Below, in pieces: positions 17,884 to 25,584 of a stretch of DNA of 64,000 nt; the stretch's first letter is position 1; each line of letters begins with the position of its first letter. The DNA lies in assembly GCF_029945965.1 (NCBI RefSeq), contig NZ_JAQSDO010000008.1:124001-188000 (forward strand), read 5' to 3'. The translations under genes were made by a program, and so were the position numbers. The notes under the pieces were generated by a model. That model saw nothing but the letters and a program-made list of their open reading frames with translations, made no database searches and was not told the origin of the DNA. The DNA is from Thermomonas sp. (GTDB lineage: Bacteria > Pseudomonadota > Gammaproteobacteria > Xanthomonadales > Xanthomonadaceae).

Positions 17884-18924
17884 ATGTCTGCAATAAATAC
17901 TGTTCGTCGAGGTCTCGCGCCAGTCGCGCTGGCCGTGGCGGTGGCATGCGCATTAGGCGCGTGCAAGAAAGAACCGGCTGCAGCAGATACGGCTGCGCCC
18001 ACAGCAGCACAACAGGCACCCGCGCCGACCCCGGAATCGGTGGTCTCGGCGTCGGTCAATGCCATGACGGCAGACCAGCTGCGCAGCGAAGCCTCCAAGG
18101 CCTACAGCGAGAATCGCCTGTATGCACCGGCCGGCAACAATGCGATGGAGTACTACTTGGCCTTGCGTGACAAGGCGCCCGCGGATGCCGGTGCGTCCAG
18201 CGCATTGACCGACTTGATGCCGATGACCGTCATCGCCACCGAACAGGCCATCGCCCGCGAGGACTTCGCCGAAGCCAAGCGCCTTGCAGCGTTGATCGAG
18301 AAAGCCGACGCCAAGCATCCGTCGCTGGCGCGCCTGAAATCGAGCATCGCCAGCAGCGAAACCGCAGCGGCCCAGCGCGTTGAAGCGCAGAAGCTGACAG
18401 TGGAACAGGAAGCCAAGCGCCAAGAAGATGTGATCAAGAAGCGTGAAGAGGACCAGAAGAAACAGCAGGAGCAACAACGCCTGCAGGTCGCCACCCCGAC
18501 GCCCGCCCCGTCAAGCGCGGCTGAGCAGGCTGCAGCCGCGGCCGAAGCGCAACGTCAGCAGGCCGCCGCCGCAGAAGCCGAACGCAAGCGCGTCGCAGCT
18601 GCGGCCGAGGCTCAGCGTCAGCAGGCCGCTGCGCCGGCACCCGCGCAGCCCGCACGTGCTTCCAATGAGCTGCGTGAGATCTCCCTGCCCCAGCCAAAGT
18701 ATCCGATAGATGCACAGCGCGCCGGAATCGCGGGTACGGTGCAGATCGAGTTCACCGTCGCAACCGACGGCAGCGTGAGCGATGCCAGGGTGGTGTCGTC
18801 GGAAGCGCCACGGCGCTATGCGCGCGACTTCGAGCGGGAAGCCGTTGCAGCGGTCAAACGCTGGCGTTTCCAGCCAATCGGCCAGGTCACCACCAGTCGG
18901 CGTACGATCAGCTTCCAGCAATAA
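17884..18924 (+). CDS. Lipoprotein with coiled coil and TonB-type C-terminal domain
   Basis: 346-residue predicted lipoprotein. ATG 17884 has GGGGGAG just upstream. The signal (LAPVALAVAVACALGAC) ends in a lipobox with Cys followed by Lys-Lys-Glu; Lys at +2 is not an inner-membrane retention signal in the E. coli rule, so outer-membrane anchoring is possible. Domains: an Ala/Thr/Pro-rich spacer, a helical region (residues about 60-160), a highly charged Glu/Gln/Lys/Ala coiled coil (about 165-260), and a TonB family C-terminal domain (LPQPKYPIDAQRAGIAGTV, AVAAVKRWRFQP). It lacks the N-terminal membrane helix with His of true TonB, so ExbBD coupling is unlikely. Function unknown. Confidence 0.82.
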   Translation: MSAINTVRRGLAPVALAVAVACALGACKKEPAAADTAAPTAAQQAPAPTPESVVSASVNAMTADQLRSEASKAYSENRLYAPAGNNAMEYYLALRDKAPADAGASSALTDLMPMTVIATEQAIAREDFAEAKRLAALIEKADAKHPSLARLKSSIASSETAAAQRVEAQKLTVEQEAKRQEDVIKKREEDQKKQQEQQRLQVATPTPAPSSAAEQAAAAAEAQRQQAAAAEAERKRVAAAAEAQRQQAAAPAPAQPARASNELREISLPQPKYPIDAQRAGIAGTVQIEFTVATDGSVSDARVVSSEAPRRYARDFEREAVAAVKRWRFQPIGQVTTSRRTISFQQ

Positions 18925-18943
18925 ATACCAGTTCCATGAATAC

Positions 18944-18973
18944 GAAAAAGCCCGGCAATCGCCGGGCTTTTTC
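18944..18973. terminator. Bidirectional terminator
   Basis: Perfect 13-bp stem GAAAAAGCCCGGC / GCCGGGCTTTTTC with loop AATC, between two convergent units; ends both the lipoprotein gene (+) and the NatAB-type operon (-). Confidence 0.88.
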
Positions 18974-18990
18974 ATTGGAGTTGCAGTTGA

Positions 18991-20184
18991 TCAGGCCGAG
19001 ATCGCCAGCTTCTCCTGGCGGTAACGCCAGACCGCCAGCAACCACAGCACAACCGCCAGGGTGAGCGAGGCGGCCAAGTAGATCGCCCATTGCTCCGCAC
19101 TGGGGGATTCCCCGCGGTTGACCTTCACCAGCAACTGGTTCTGCGACAGGAACGGCACCGCGTATTGCCACAGTGCGGTGTCCTTCAGCGGATACGCCAT
19201 CAGCGCGTAGGCCGGCAGCATCGGCAGCATCATCAGCCAGACGATGTGACTCTGCGCTTCCTTCATGCTCTTGGCCGCCGCCGCCAGGCAAGTCAGCAGG
19301 GCGGTGCCGATCAGCACCAGCGGCAGCAGGATCACCAGCATCTTGCCGATCGCAGCGAAACTCACGTCCAGCGCGCGTGCCTCGCCCGATGCCAGCGTCG
19401 CGCTGAGCTTGAACGAGAGCAGGATCAGCAGCATCGAGGCGATGCCCATCACGCAGGCGGCCGCCATCTTGCCGCTGACCAATGCGCCGCGCGACGCCGG
19501 CGTAGCCAGCAAGGGTTCCAGTGATTGCCGCTCGCGTTCACCGGCGGTGGTATCCATCGCCAGGTGCGAGCCTCCGATGAAGGCGAACAGGGTCATGATC
19601 AACGGCAGGATCAGCGACAGCATCAGGCCACGTTTCGCTTCCGGCGTGGCAAGGTCACGGGTGCCCAGGTTCACCGGCGAGGCCACCATCGGGTTGACCC
19701 CGCGGGCGAGCAGACGCAATGCACCAACCGATTGCCCGTACTGCTCCAGCGCCGCGCGCACGCGCCCGGTTGGCACGTCGGCGTCGCGGCGGGTGCTGTC
19801 CATCACCATCTCGACCTTGGCTGGCTTGCCGGCGCGCCAGTCGTCGGCAAAGTCCTTGTCGATCACCAGTGCCACATCCTCGCGTTGGGTGCGGACGCGT
19901 GCTTCGAAGTCGGCGGGAGCAGCCTTTGCATCGATTCCGCGACTGGCCAGGAAGGCGACCAGGTTGGGCGCGCGGTCGATGCCCTGTACCGATACCTCCA
20001 GGGTCTTTTCCAGCTGGGTATCAGCGCGCATCTGGGCCAGCTTGCCCATGCCCAGGATCAACAGCGGGTAGAGCAAGGGCGCCATCAGCAGGGTCAGCAG
20101 GAAGGTGCGCCGGTCGCGGGCGAAATCGCGCAGTTCCTTGCGCATCACGATGAGCGTGCAGCCCAGGAAAGTCGAGTTGTTCAT
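18991..20184 (-). CDS. natB: ABC exporter permease, NatB type
   Basis: 397-residue inner-membrane permease of the ABC-2 family resembling sodium-efflux NatB. Layout: N-terminal helix (FLLTLLMAPLLYPLLILGMG), a large extracytoplasmic domain (residues about 50-180), then five to six helices (LMLSLILPLIMTLFAFIGG, ACVMGIASMLLILLSF, GKMLVILLPLVLIGTALLTC, WLMMLPMLPAYALM, AIYLAASLTLAVVLWLLAVW). The cytoplasmic TTAGERERQSLEPLLATP motif is typical of NatB-like proteins. ATG 20184 overlaps the end of the ATPase gene as ATGA. Substrate is not certain; Na+ or an antimicrobial are options known for the family. Confidence 0.87.
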   Translation of the reverse strand: MNNSTFLGCTLIVMRKELRDFARDRRTFLLTLLMAPLLYPLLILGMGKLAQMRADTQLEKTLEVSVQGIDRAPNLVAFLASRGIDAKAAPADFEARVRTQREDVALVIDKDFADDWRAGKPAKVEMVMDSTRRDADVPTGRVRAALEQYGQSVGALRLLARGVNPMVASPVNLGTRDLATPEAKRGLMLSLILPLIMTLFAFIGGSHLAMDTTAGERERQSLEPLLATPASRGALVSGKMAAACVMGIASMLLILLSFKLSATLASGEARALDVSFAAIGKMLVILLPLVLIGTALLTCLAAAAKSMKEAQSHIVWLMMLPMLPAYALMAYPLKDTALWQYAVPFLSQNQLLVKVNRGESPSAEQWAIYLAASLTLAVVLWLLAVWRYRQEKLAISA

Positions 20185-20936
20185 GCGTGCAGGCCCTCTT
20201 CGCTGCCGATCAGGGTGACAAAGGCATCTTCCAGGTTGGCCTGGCCGGCCTGTTCGCGCAGTTCGTCGGTAGTGCCCTGGGCGACGACCCGGCCCTGCGC
20301 GATCACCACGATGCGGTCACACAGCGCGGCGACCTCCTGCATGATGTGGCTGGAGAAGATCACGCAGCGGCCTTCGGCGCGCAGGTCCTTGAGGAACGCG
20401 CGCAGGCCGCGCGTGGTCATCACGTCCAGGCCATTGGTCGGTTCGTCCAGGATCACGTTCTTCGGGTCGTGGATCAGCGCCCGGGCGATCGCGGTCTTGG
20501 TGCGCTGGCCCTGGCTGAAGCCTTCGGTGATGCGGTCGAGGAAATCCTCCATTTGCAGCGCCGCGGCGAGTTTGGCGGTGCGCTGGGCGATGGCATTTGC
20601 GGGCATCCCATGGAGTTCGCCGAAGTAAGCGATGTTCTCGCGCGCGGTCAGCCGCTTGTAGACGCCGCGTGCATCCGGCAACACGCCCAGACTGCGGCGC
20701 ACGCGGTTGGGATCGGCGGCGACATCGATGCCATCCACCAGCACCCGCCCGGTTTCCGGCGTCATCAAGGTATAGAGCATGCGCATGGTGGTGGTCTTGC
20801 CGGCACCATTGGGGCCCAGCAGTCCGGTGATCTCACCGTCACGCGCGGTGAAGCCGACATCATCCACGGCGATGACCGGAGTCTTGTCCTTGCCCTTGCC
20901 GGGGAAGGTCTTGCGAAGGTGTTCTGCGACGATCAT
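20181..20936 (-). CDS. natA: ABC exporter ATP-binding protein, NatA type
   Basis: 251-residue ATPase partner of the NatB-type permease. Walker A GPNGAGKTTTM, signature FSQGQRTKTAIARAL (FSQGQ in place of the usual LSGGQ, as often seen in NatA), Walker B VILDEPTNGLDV and the switch His in FSSHIMQEVAAL. ATG 20936 (MIVAEHLRKTF) is the family start; the open frame upstream overlaps the S33 hydrolase and is not coding. It lies 28 bases after the hydrolase gene, so it belongs to the same operon. Confidence 0.92.
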   Translation of the reverse strand: MIVAEHLRKTFPGKGKDKTPVIAVDDVGFTARDGEITGLLGPNGAGKTTTMRMLYTLMTPETGRVLVDGIDVAADPNRVRRSLGVLPDARGVYKRLTARENIAYFGELHGMPANAIAQRTAKLAAALQMEDFLDRITEGFSQGQRTKTAIARALIHDPKNVILDEPTNGLDVMTTRGLRAFLKDLRAEGRCVIFSSHIMQEVAALCDRIVVIAQGRVVAQGTTDELREQAGQANLEDAFVTLIGSEEGLHA

Positions 20937-20964
20937 GGGTTGCGGTCCTTGTTGGGCAGGGGGC

Positions 20965-22515
20965 TCACGGCTCCCAGCCGTTGAAGCTGGTGAAAGGTGG
21001 CACGTAGTTGAGCTTGTCCAGGCAGGCGCCATCGAGCACCTTGGCATCAGCCTTTTCGATGAACTGGGTGAACAGCTTGGGCATGCAGCCGGCACCGATC
21101 ACGTTGTGGCCCTGGCCACGCAGGGTGAACAGGCGGCCGTTGGGCAGCGACTTGACCACTTCCTCGCCATAGCGAGGCGGAGTCACCGGGTCGAACTCGC
21201 CTTCCAGCACCAGCGCCGGCACCTTGGTGGCCAATGCCTGGTGGAAGTCGGCGGGCACTTCGCCCTTCGGCCATACCTTGCACATCGCCGCCATCGATTC
21301 GGTCATTGCGTTGCCGAGCACGGTGTTGGCATCCTCGCTGCGGGCGACCATGCCTGTGTCGTCTTCGCTGCAGATAACCGAGAACTGCATGCCCATCGCC
21401 ATCGCGTCCTTGAGATCGCCGCTCATCATCTTCGCCAGGGCGACAAGACCTGCGTAGCGGCCGTTATTGGCCTCGTGGATGAGCTTGGGCAGCAGCGCGC
21501 CTGCAGCCGGCATGTAGGCATACATGCGCACCAACCCGGCCACTGTGTCCGCGTTCAACGTGGCCTGCGCCTGCTCGCCGGTGGTGGCATCGCGATAGGT
21601 CACCTCGACCGGTGCCGCGCGCAGCTTGGTGAGCAGCTGGTCAAGCTCGACGCGTGGATCACCCAGCTTGCCCTTGCAGGCCGGCGCCTTGCTGCACAGC
21701 GCGAACTGCAGGGCCAGTGCGTCGTCCAGGTTGCGCGCGAAGATGTTGCCGAGCTGCAAGGTATTGGGCACCACCGAATCCAGCACGATGCTGCGCGTCG
21801 TTTTTGGATGGTGCATCGCGTATTGCTGGGCGACCCGGGTGCCGTAGCTGACCCCGACCAGGTTGATCTGCGCCGCACCGATCGCCTGGCGCACCGCGTC
21901 AAGATCTGCGATCGCGTCGGTGGTGGTGTAGTGGCGCAAGTCGGCCTTGGCCGAAAGTTCAGTCACGCATTTGGTGGCTGCGGCTTGTGCAGCGGTAAGG
22001 TCAATGGTCGAAGATTCGCCCGCGTCATCCATCTTGCAGGCCAGCAGATTCGATTTGCCGGTCCCGCGCTGGTCGACCAGGATCACATCGCGGTGTTTGC
22101 GGACTTCCTTGAAGACCGGATCCAGCATCGGATAGCTTTCCACTGCAGCCTGGCCGGGACCGCCAGCGAGGAAGAACACCGGGTCGGATGCCTGGTCGGC
22201 ATCCGAGCTTGCAGGTAGCCAGGCGAGGTTGAGCTGGATCTTGCGACCATTGGGCTGGCTGCGGTCTTCTGGCACCGCGAATTGCGCGCACTGCGCCTCG
22301 ATGCTGTCGCGGCTCATCGGCGAGCTGAGGCTGCAAGCCTTGAAGGCGATCTTGCCGAGCATGCGCGGCTTCACCGGCTTGGCCTTGACCGGGGCGTCGA
22401 CGACCTTGGCAGCGTCGCCGTCGGTAGTGGATTTGGGCTTGAACTGCAGGTAGCCGACGTAAGCGGCCAGCAGCACCAGTGCCAGGATGATTCGGATCTT
22501 GCGCGACATCGTCAT
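20965..22515 (-). CDS. Membrane-anchored alpha/beta hydrolase (S33 / tripeptidyl aminopeptidase-like)
   Basis: 516-residue serine hydrolase with an N-terminal membrane anchor (IRIILALVLLAAYVGYL), so it is probably periplasmic. Alpha/beta hydrolase motifs: FFLAGGPGQAA (oxyanion region), VDQRGTGKS, nucleophile elbow GVSYGT, acid Asp in LEGEFDPVTPPRYG and His in GQGHNVIGAG. The C-terminal part has the TAP-like layout of proline or tripeptidyl aminopeptidases. ATG 22515 overlaps the XRE regulator stop as ATGA. Co-transcription with an exporter suggests it processes a peptide or ester that is exported or toxic; that is inference. Confidence 0.88.
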   Translation of the reverse strand: MTMSRKIRIILALVLLAAYVGYLQFKPKSTTDGDAAKVVDAPVKAKPVKPRMLGKIAFKACSLSSPMSRDSIEAQCAQFAVPEDRSQPNGRKIQLNLAWLPASSDADQASDPVFFLAGGPGQAAVESYPMLDPVFKEVRKHRDVILVDQRGTGKSNLLACKMDDAGESSTIDLTAAQAAATKCVTELSAKADLRHYTTTDAIADLDAVRQAIGAAQINLVGVSYGTRVAQQYAMHHPKTTRSIVLDSVVPNTLQLGNIFARNLDDALALQFALCSKAPACKGKLGDPRVELDQLLTKLRAAPVEVTYRDATTGEQAQATLNADTVAGLVRMYAYMPAAGALLPKLIHEANNGRYAGLVALAKMMSGDLKDAMAMGMQFSVICSEDDTGMVARSEDANTVLGNAMTESMAAMCKVWPKGEVPADFHQALATKVPALVLEGEFDPVTPPRYGEEVVKSLPNGRLFTLRGQGHNVIGAGCMPKLFTQFIEKADAKVLDGACLDKLNYVPPFTSFNGWEP

Positions 22516-22709
22516 TGGTCCTCGTAAAGGAAAATCTGTTCAATCCGCCCGCCGAACAGGCGGGCGATGCGAAAAGCGAGTGGCAGGCTCGGGTCGTACT
22601 TGCCGGTTTCGAGCGCGTTGATGGTTTGCCGGGAGACGTCCAGTTGCTCGGCCAGTTCGCCTTGCGACCAGCCGCGGGCATCGCGCAATTCGCGCAGGCG
22701 GTTGTTCAC
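22512..22709 (-). CDS. Small XRE-family transcriptional regulator
   Basis: 65-residue Cro/CI-type helix-turn-helix protein. The HTH is ARGWSQGELAEQLDVSRQTI followed by NALETGKYDPSLPLAFRIA, and the IEQIFLYED tail is typical of this compact class. GTG 22709 (NNRLRELRDARG) is chosen because the family begins here and the upstream codons overlap another context. It sits 10 bases after a membrane protein gene and overlaps the hydrolase gene. The two dyads at the operon promoter are its likely operators, making it an autorepressor; this is inferred. Confidence 0.9.
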   Translation of the reverse strand: MNNRLRELRDARGWSQGELAEQLDVSRQTINALETGKYDPSLPLAFRIARLFGGRIEQIFLYEDQ

Positions 22710-22719
22710 GGACGCGGGC

Positions 22720-23313
22720 TCATTGGAAGCGTCGCGACACGACCATCTTGGCCAACCCATAGCTCGCGCAGATCATTGGGAACACCCAGATCATCGCCAC
22801 GCCGGAGGGAATGTCGATGACTTTGGCCAATTGCAGGAAGCCACCGGCGATGTACACCATCGACACGAATGCGGCGGCGAAGCTGACCGCTTCCAGTTCG
22901 ATGCGTTGCTGCAATTCATCAACATCGCGGATGTAGCGAATGATCGCGCGCAGCGCCATGCCGATCGCCGGTACCGGCAACAGCGCCACCAGTGCGCGCA
23001 GGCCGGGTTCGTCCACCCCCCGCTTAAGCAGCCACACCGACAGGAATAGCGTCACCACATACCCGGCCATCGCTGGCATGAACTCGCGCAGGTAGCGGCT
23101 GCGCAGCGCCGGGGTGCCGGTATCGCAGGCCTCCGGCATTCGCCAGCGCAGCAGGCCCGCGAAGAAACAGCTGGCGGCGAAGCCATACAGAATGCCGGTG
23201 GCGGTGTCCGACACCGGCCATGGCGACACATAAGGCAGCGCCAGCGCCATGGCCGCGCACAGCACGGCGGCGACCAGCAGGCGAACGGCGACTTTCGGCA
23301 TCGCGATGGCCAT
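22720..23313 (-). CDS. Multi-pass membrane protein of unknown function
   Basis: 197-residue integral membrane protein with about six predicted helices: LLVAAVLCAAMALALPYV, GILYGFAASCFFAGLL, AMAGYVVTLFLSVWLL, LLPVPAIGMALRAII, FAAAFVSMVYIAGGFLQL and VAMIWVFPMICASYGLA. No catalytic motif. ATG 23313 is chosen because its first base overlaps the previous stop (TGATG); the longer upstream frame is out of context. Genes of this kind are often paired with small XRE regulators in stress or antibiotic-sensing operons, so a sensor or co-regulator role is possible but unproven. Confidence 0.78.
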   Translation of the reverse strand: MAIAMPKVAVRLLVAAVLCAAMALALPYVSPWPVSDTATGILYGFAASCFFAGLLRWRMPEACDTGTPALRSRYLREFMPAMAGYVVTLFLSVWLLKRGVDEPGLRALVALLPVPAIGMALRAIIRYIRDVDELQQRIELEAVSFAAAFVSMVYIAGGFLQLAKVIDIPSGVAMIWVFPMICASYGLAKMVVSRRFQ

Positions 23314-23471
23314 CAGCGCTTCAACATCCTGGCGAAGTGCGCCGCAGCCAGTCCGAGGAAGGCCATGCCGATGCCGATGAATGCGGTCTGGCCGCTGAAA
23401 CCGATCGCCGTAAACGCCATTCCCGTGGCCAGGAAGGACAACCCGGACCCCTGTCGGCAGTTGATGTGCAT
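23313..23471 (-). CDS. Tiny two-helix membrane protein, first gene of the operon
   Basis: 52-residue protein too short to assign. Two hydrophobic segments (GLSFLATGMAFTAIGF and TAFIGIGMAFLGLAAAHFA) joined by a short polar turn, then a basic end (RMLKR). ATG 23471 has GGGAG seven bases upstream and lies 21 bases after the downstream dyad. A longer frame up to 23558 would run through the promoter and both dyads, so it is rejected. Stop and next start overlap (TGATG). Confidence 0.65.
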   Translation of the reverse strand: MHINCRQGSGLSFLATGMAFTAIGFSGQTAFIGIGMAFLGLAAAHFARMLKR

Positions 23472-23492
23472 ATGCTGGCTCCCGTGACTGCG

Positions 23493-23510
23493 TGTCAAGC
23501 ATGCTTGACA
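23493..23510. promoter_or_regulatory. Operator dyad 1 (over the transcription start)
   Basis: TGTCAAGCATGCTTGACA is a perfect 18-bp palindrome directly downstream of the predicted -10. It shares GTCAAG-N4-CTTGAC with the dyad at 23536. Confidence 0.75.
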
Positions 23511-23512
23511 TG

Positions 23513-23542
23513 ACGATACCGAAGTCACAAAACGCTTGTCAA
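23513..23542 (-). promoter_or_regulatory. Predicted promoter of the regulator-hydrolase-exporter operon
   Basis: On the minus strand a perfect -35 TTGACA (23542-23537) and -10 TATCGT (23518-23513) with an 18-base spacer. The -35 lies inside dyad 2 and dyad 1 starts just after the -10, an arrangement suited to repression. Confidence 0.65.
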
Positions 23543-23555
23543 GCGACCTTGACAA
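23536..23555. promoter_or_regulatory. Operator dyad 2 (over the -35)
   Basis: TTGTCAAG-CGAC-CTTGACAA, a perfect eight-bp inverted repeat with a four-base centre. Its centre is 44 bases from that of dyad 1, about four helical turns. Confidence 0.75.
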
Positions 23556-23687
23556 CAATGGTCGGCTTCCAGAGCGTCGCGGCGCCTACCGCCGGGCGTT
23601 CGCTGCGCGGCTCGAAATGCCGCTACGCGAGCACCCGACGGTCTCGCCGCTGCATCATGTGGTCATTGAGAAGCCTTTCCCGGATCA

Positions 23688-23709
23688 GGTTCGGGACAGC
23701 ACCCGAACC
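23688..23709 (-). terminator. Stem-loop after the ferredoxin reductase gene
   Basis: GGTTCGGG and CCCGAACC form a perfect eight-bp stem with a six-base loop, immediately after the stop codon. No T-run follows, so termination may be weak. Confidence 0.45.
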
Positions 23710-23710
23710 G

Positions 23711-24475
23711 TCATTTGTTGCTGACGTACTTCTCGCGGCGTACGTGCGGGATCGGCAGGCCAGCGGCCTTGAGTGCCTCGAAACAGGCATCGACCATGTT
23801 CGGGTTGCCGCACAGGTAGGCGATGTCGCTGTCGGCATTCGGCGCGAATTCGGCTAGTGCGTTCTGCACATAGCCGTGGCGCATGTCGGCATGTGCCTGC
23901 GGCGAGCCGGGTTCCGGCAGTTTGCGCGAAAAACACGGCACGAAGCGAAAGCCCGGGTGCGCCTCGGCGAACGCGCGGAACTCGTCGCCGTACAGAAGTT
24001 CCTCGGGCGTGCGCGCGCCTTGCAGCAGGATCACTTCAATGCCGCGTTCACGCATCAGGATTTCCAACTGCGGCAGCATCGCCCGGAATGGGGTGATGCC
24101 AGTACCGGTGCCGATCAGCAGGTAGCGCGTGTTGGCATCGCTGGGCATCAGGCAGAAACGCCCGAACGGGCCGCTGGCGTTGATCTGGCCGCCCTCGGCC
24201 AGGCCTTCGAACAAGGCTGTTGCCGCGCCGCCTGGCACGTAGCTGACCGCGATTTCCACCGCTTCGCCCGGGCCCAGCGCGTGGTCGTGCTGGGTCGCCA
24301 GCGAATAGCTGCGGCGCGCCGACGCGCCATCGGCGTAGTCGAAGTGGATCTGGATGAATTGGCCGGGGATGTAGTCCAGCGGCTGGCCGTCGTCACGGAC
24401 GAAGGACAGGTGCGCCACGCTGGGCGCGAGCATCCGGCGGCCGGTGAGTTTCAACGGGAAGTGAACGATGGCCAC
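23711..24475 (-). CDS. fpr: Ferredoxin--NADP+ reductase
   Basis: 254-residue flavoprotein moving electrons between NADPH and ferredoxin or flavodoxin, often in oxidative-stress defence. FAD site RRSYSLAT, NADP site LLIGTGTGITPFRAML, and the C-terminal YLCGNPNMVDACFEAL. The C terminus ends VRREKYVSNK, similar to bacterial Fpr ending shortly after EKY. Start is GTG 24475. It is divergent from the YadGH-type exporter and convergent with nothing; the stem-loop at 23688 follows. Family clear; exact physiological partner unknown. Confidence 0.92.
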   Translation of the reverse strand: MAIVHFPLKLTGRRMLAPSVAHLSFVRDDGQPLDYIPGQFIQIHFDYADGASARRSYSLATQHDHALGPGEAVEIAVSYVPGGAATALFEGLAEGGQINASGPFGRFCLMPSDANTRYLLIGTGTGITPFRAMLPQLEILMRERGIEVILLQGARTPEELLYGDEFRAFAEAHPGFRFVPCFSRKLPEPGSPQAHADMRHGYVQNALAEFAPNADSDIAYLCGNPNMVDACFEALKAAGLPIPHVRREKYVSNK

Positions 24476-24642
24476 GCGATGCTCGGTTCAATGGGTGCAA
24501 CACAGCGTGGCGCGAGTGCCCGCATGTGGCCGCCTATACTAACCGCTGAACTATTCCCGCTCGTCCCTGCAAGCCCGCCCATGCGCGGCGGCGGCATATC
24601 TCCCGTGAGTAACCCTCGTGAAAAGCCCCGTGAAAAGCCCCC

Positions 24643-25584
24643 ATGAGTGAATCCCAAGCACCCGCGCTGCGCGTCAGCGACCTGCGCAAGACCTATGACA
24701 ACGGCGTCGAGGCCCTCAAGGGCATTTCGCTGGATGTCGCCCCCGGCGATTTTTACGCCCTGCTTGGCCCGAACGGCGCCGGCAAGTCGACCCTGATCGG
24801 CATCGTCAGTTCGCTGGTCAACAAGACCAGCGGCACGGTGGAGATCTTCGGCACCAGCATGGATGCCGATCGCGATGGTGCGATGCGCCTGATCGGGCTG
24901 GTGCCACAGGAACTGAACTTCAACATGTTCGAAAAGCCGCTGGACATCTGTGTCAACTATGCGGGGTTCTACGGCATCCCGCGGGCGCGGGCGCTGATCC
25001 GCGCCGAAGAGGAACTCAAGCGCGCGCAGCTGTGGGACAAGGCCGACAAGATGAGCCGCACGTTGTCCGGTGGCATGAAGCGGCGGCTGATGATTGCCCG
25101 CGCAATGATGACTCGGCCACGCCTGCTAATCCTGGACGAACCAACCGCGGGCGTGGACATCGAGATCCGCCGGGGCATGTGGCAGACCCTGAAGACGATC
25201 AACGAGGCCGGTACCACCATTATCCTGACCACGCACTACCTGGAAGAAGCCGAGAACCTGTGCCGGAACCTGGCGATCATCGACCATGGCCGCATCGTCG
25301 AAGAAGGCCCGATGCGCGCGTTGCTGGCGAAGCTTGATGTGGAGGGCTTCCTGTTCGATGTCGAGGGCAACGTACCGGACGTGCTGCCACGGATCGAAGG
25401 CACGATCGTATCCGCGTTCGACGACCACACTATCGACATCGACATGCCGCGCGCGATGGACCTCAATCGCGTATTCGCCGCGTTTGATGAGGCCGGCATC
25501 CGGGTGCGTTCGATGCGCACCAAGTCCAACCGGCTTGAGGAATTGTTCGTACGCCTCACCGGCAAACAGGAGGTGGCGGTATGA
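24643..25584 (+). CDS. yadG: ABC exporter ATP-binding protein, YadG type
   Basis: 313-residue ATPase. Walker A GPNGAGKSTL, Q loop VPQELNFN, signature LSGGMKRRLMIARAM, Walker B LLILDEPTAGVDIE and switch His in LTTHYLEEAE. After residue about 220 there is an extra C-terminal domain (VEGNVPDVLPRIEGTIVSA), as in YadG. ATG 24643 follows two tandem CGTGAAAAGCCC copies (24617-24640). A TATACT (24534-24539) about 100 bases upstream may be a -10 element. It overlaps the permease gene by ATGA. Substrate unknown; the family is linked to drug or polysaccharide export. Confidence 0.92.
   Translation: MSESQAPALRVSDLRKTYDNGVEALKGISLDVAPGDFYALLGPNGAGKSTLIGIVSSLVNKTSGTVEIFGTSMDADRDGAMRLIGLVPQELNFNMFEKPLDICVNYAGFYGIPRARALIRAEEELKRAQLWDKADKMSRTLSGGMKRRLMIARAMMTRPRLLILDEPTAGVDIEIRRGMWQTLKTINEAGTTIILTTHYLEEAENLCRNLAIIDHGRIVEEGPMRALLAKLDVEGFLFDVEGNVPDVLPRIEGTIVSAFDDHTIDIDMPRAMDLNRVFAAFDEAGIRVRSMRTKSNRLEELFVRLTGKQEVAV

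Noticed and set aside
20779-22218. 479-codon open frame on the plus strand
   Set aside because: Antisense to the S33 hydrolase, which has complete catalytic motifs.
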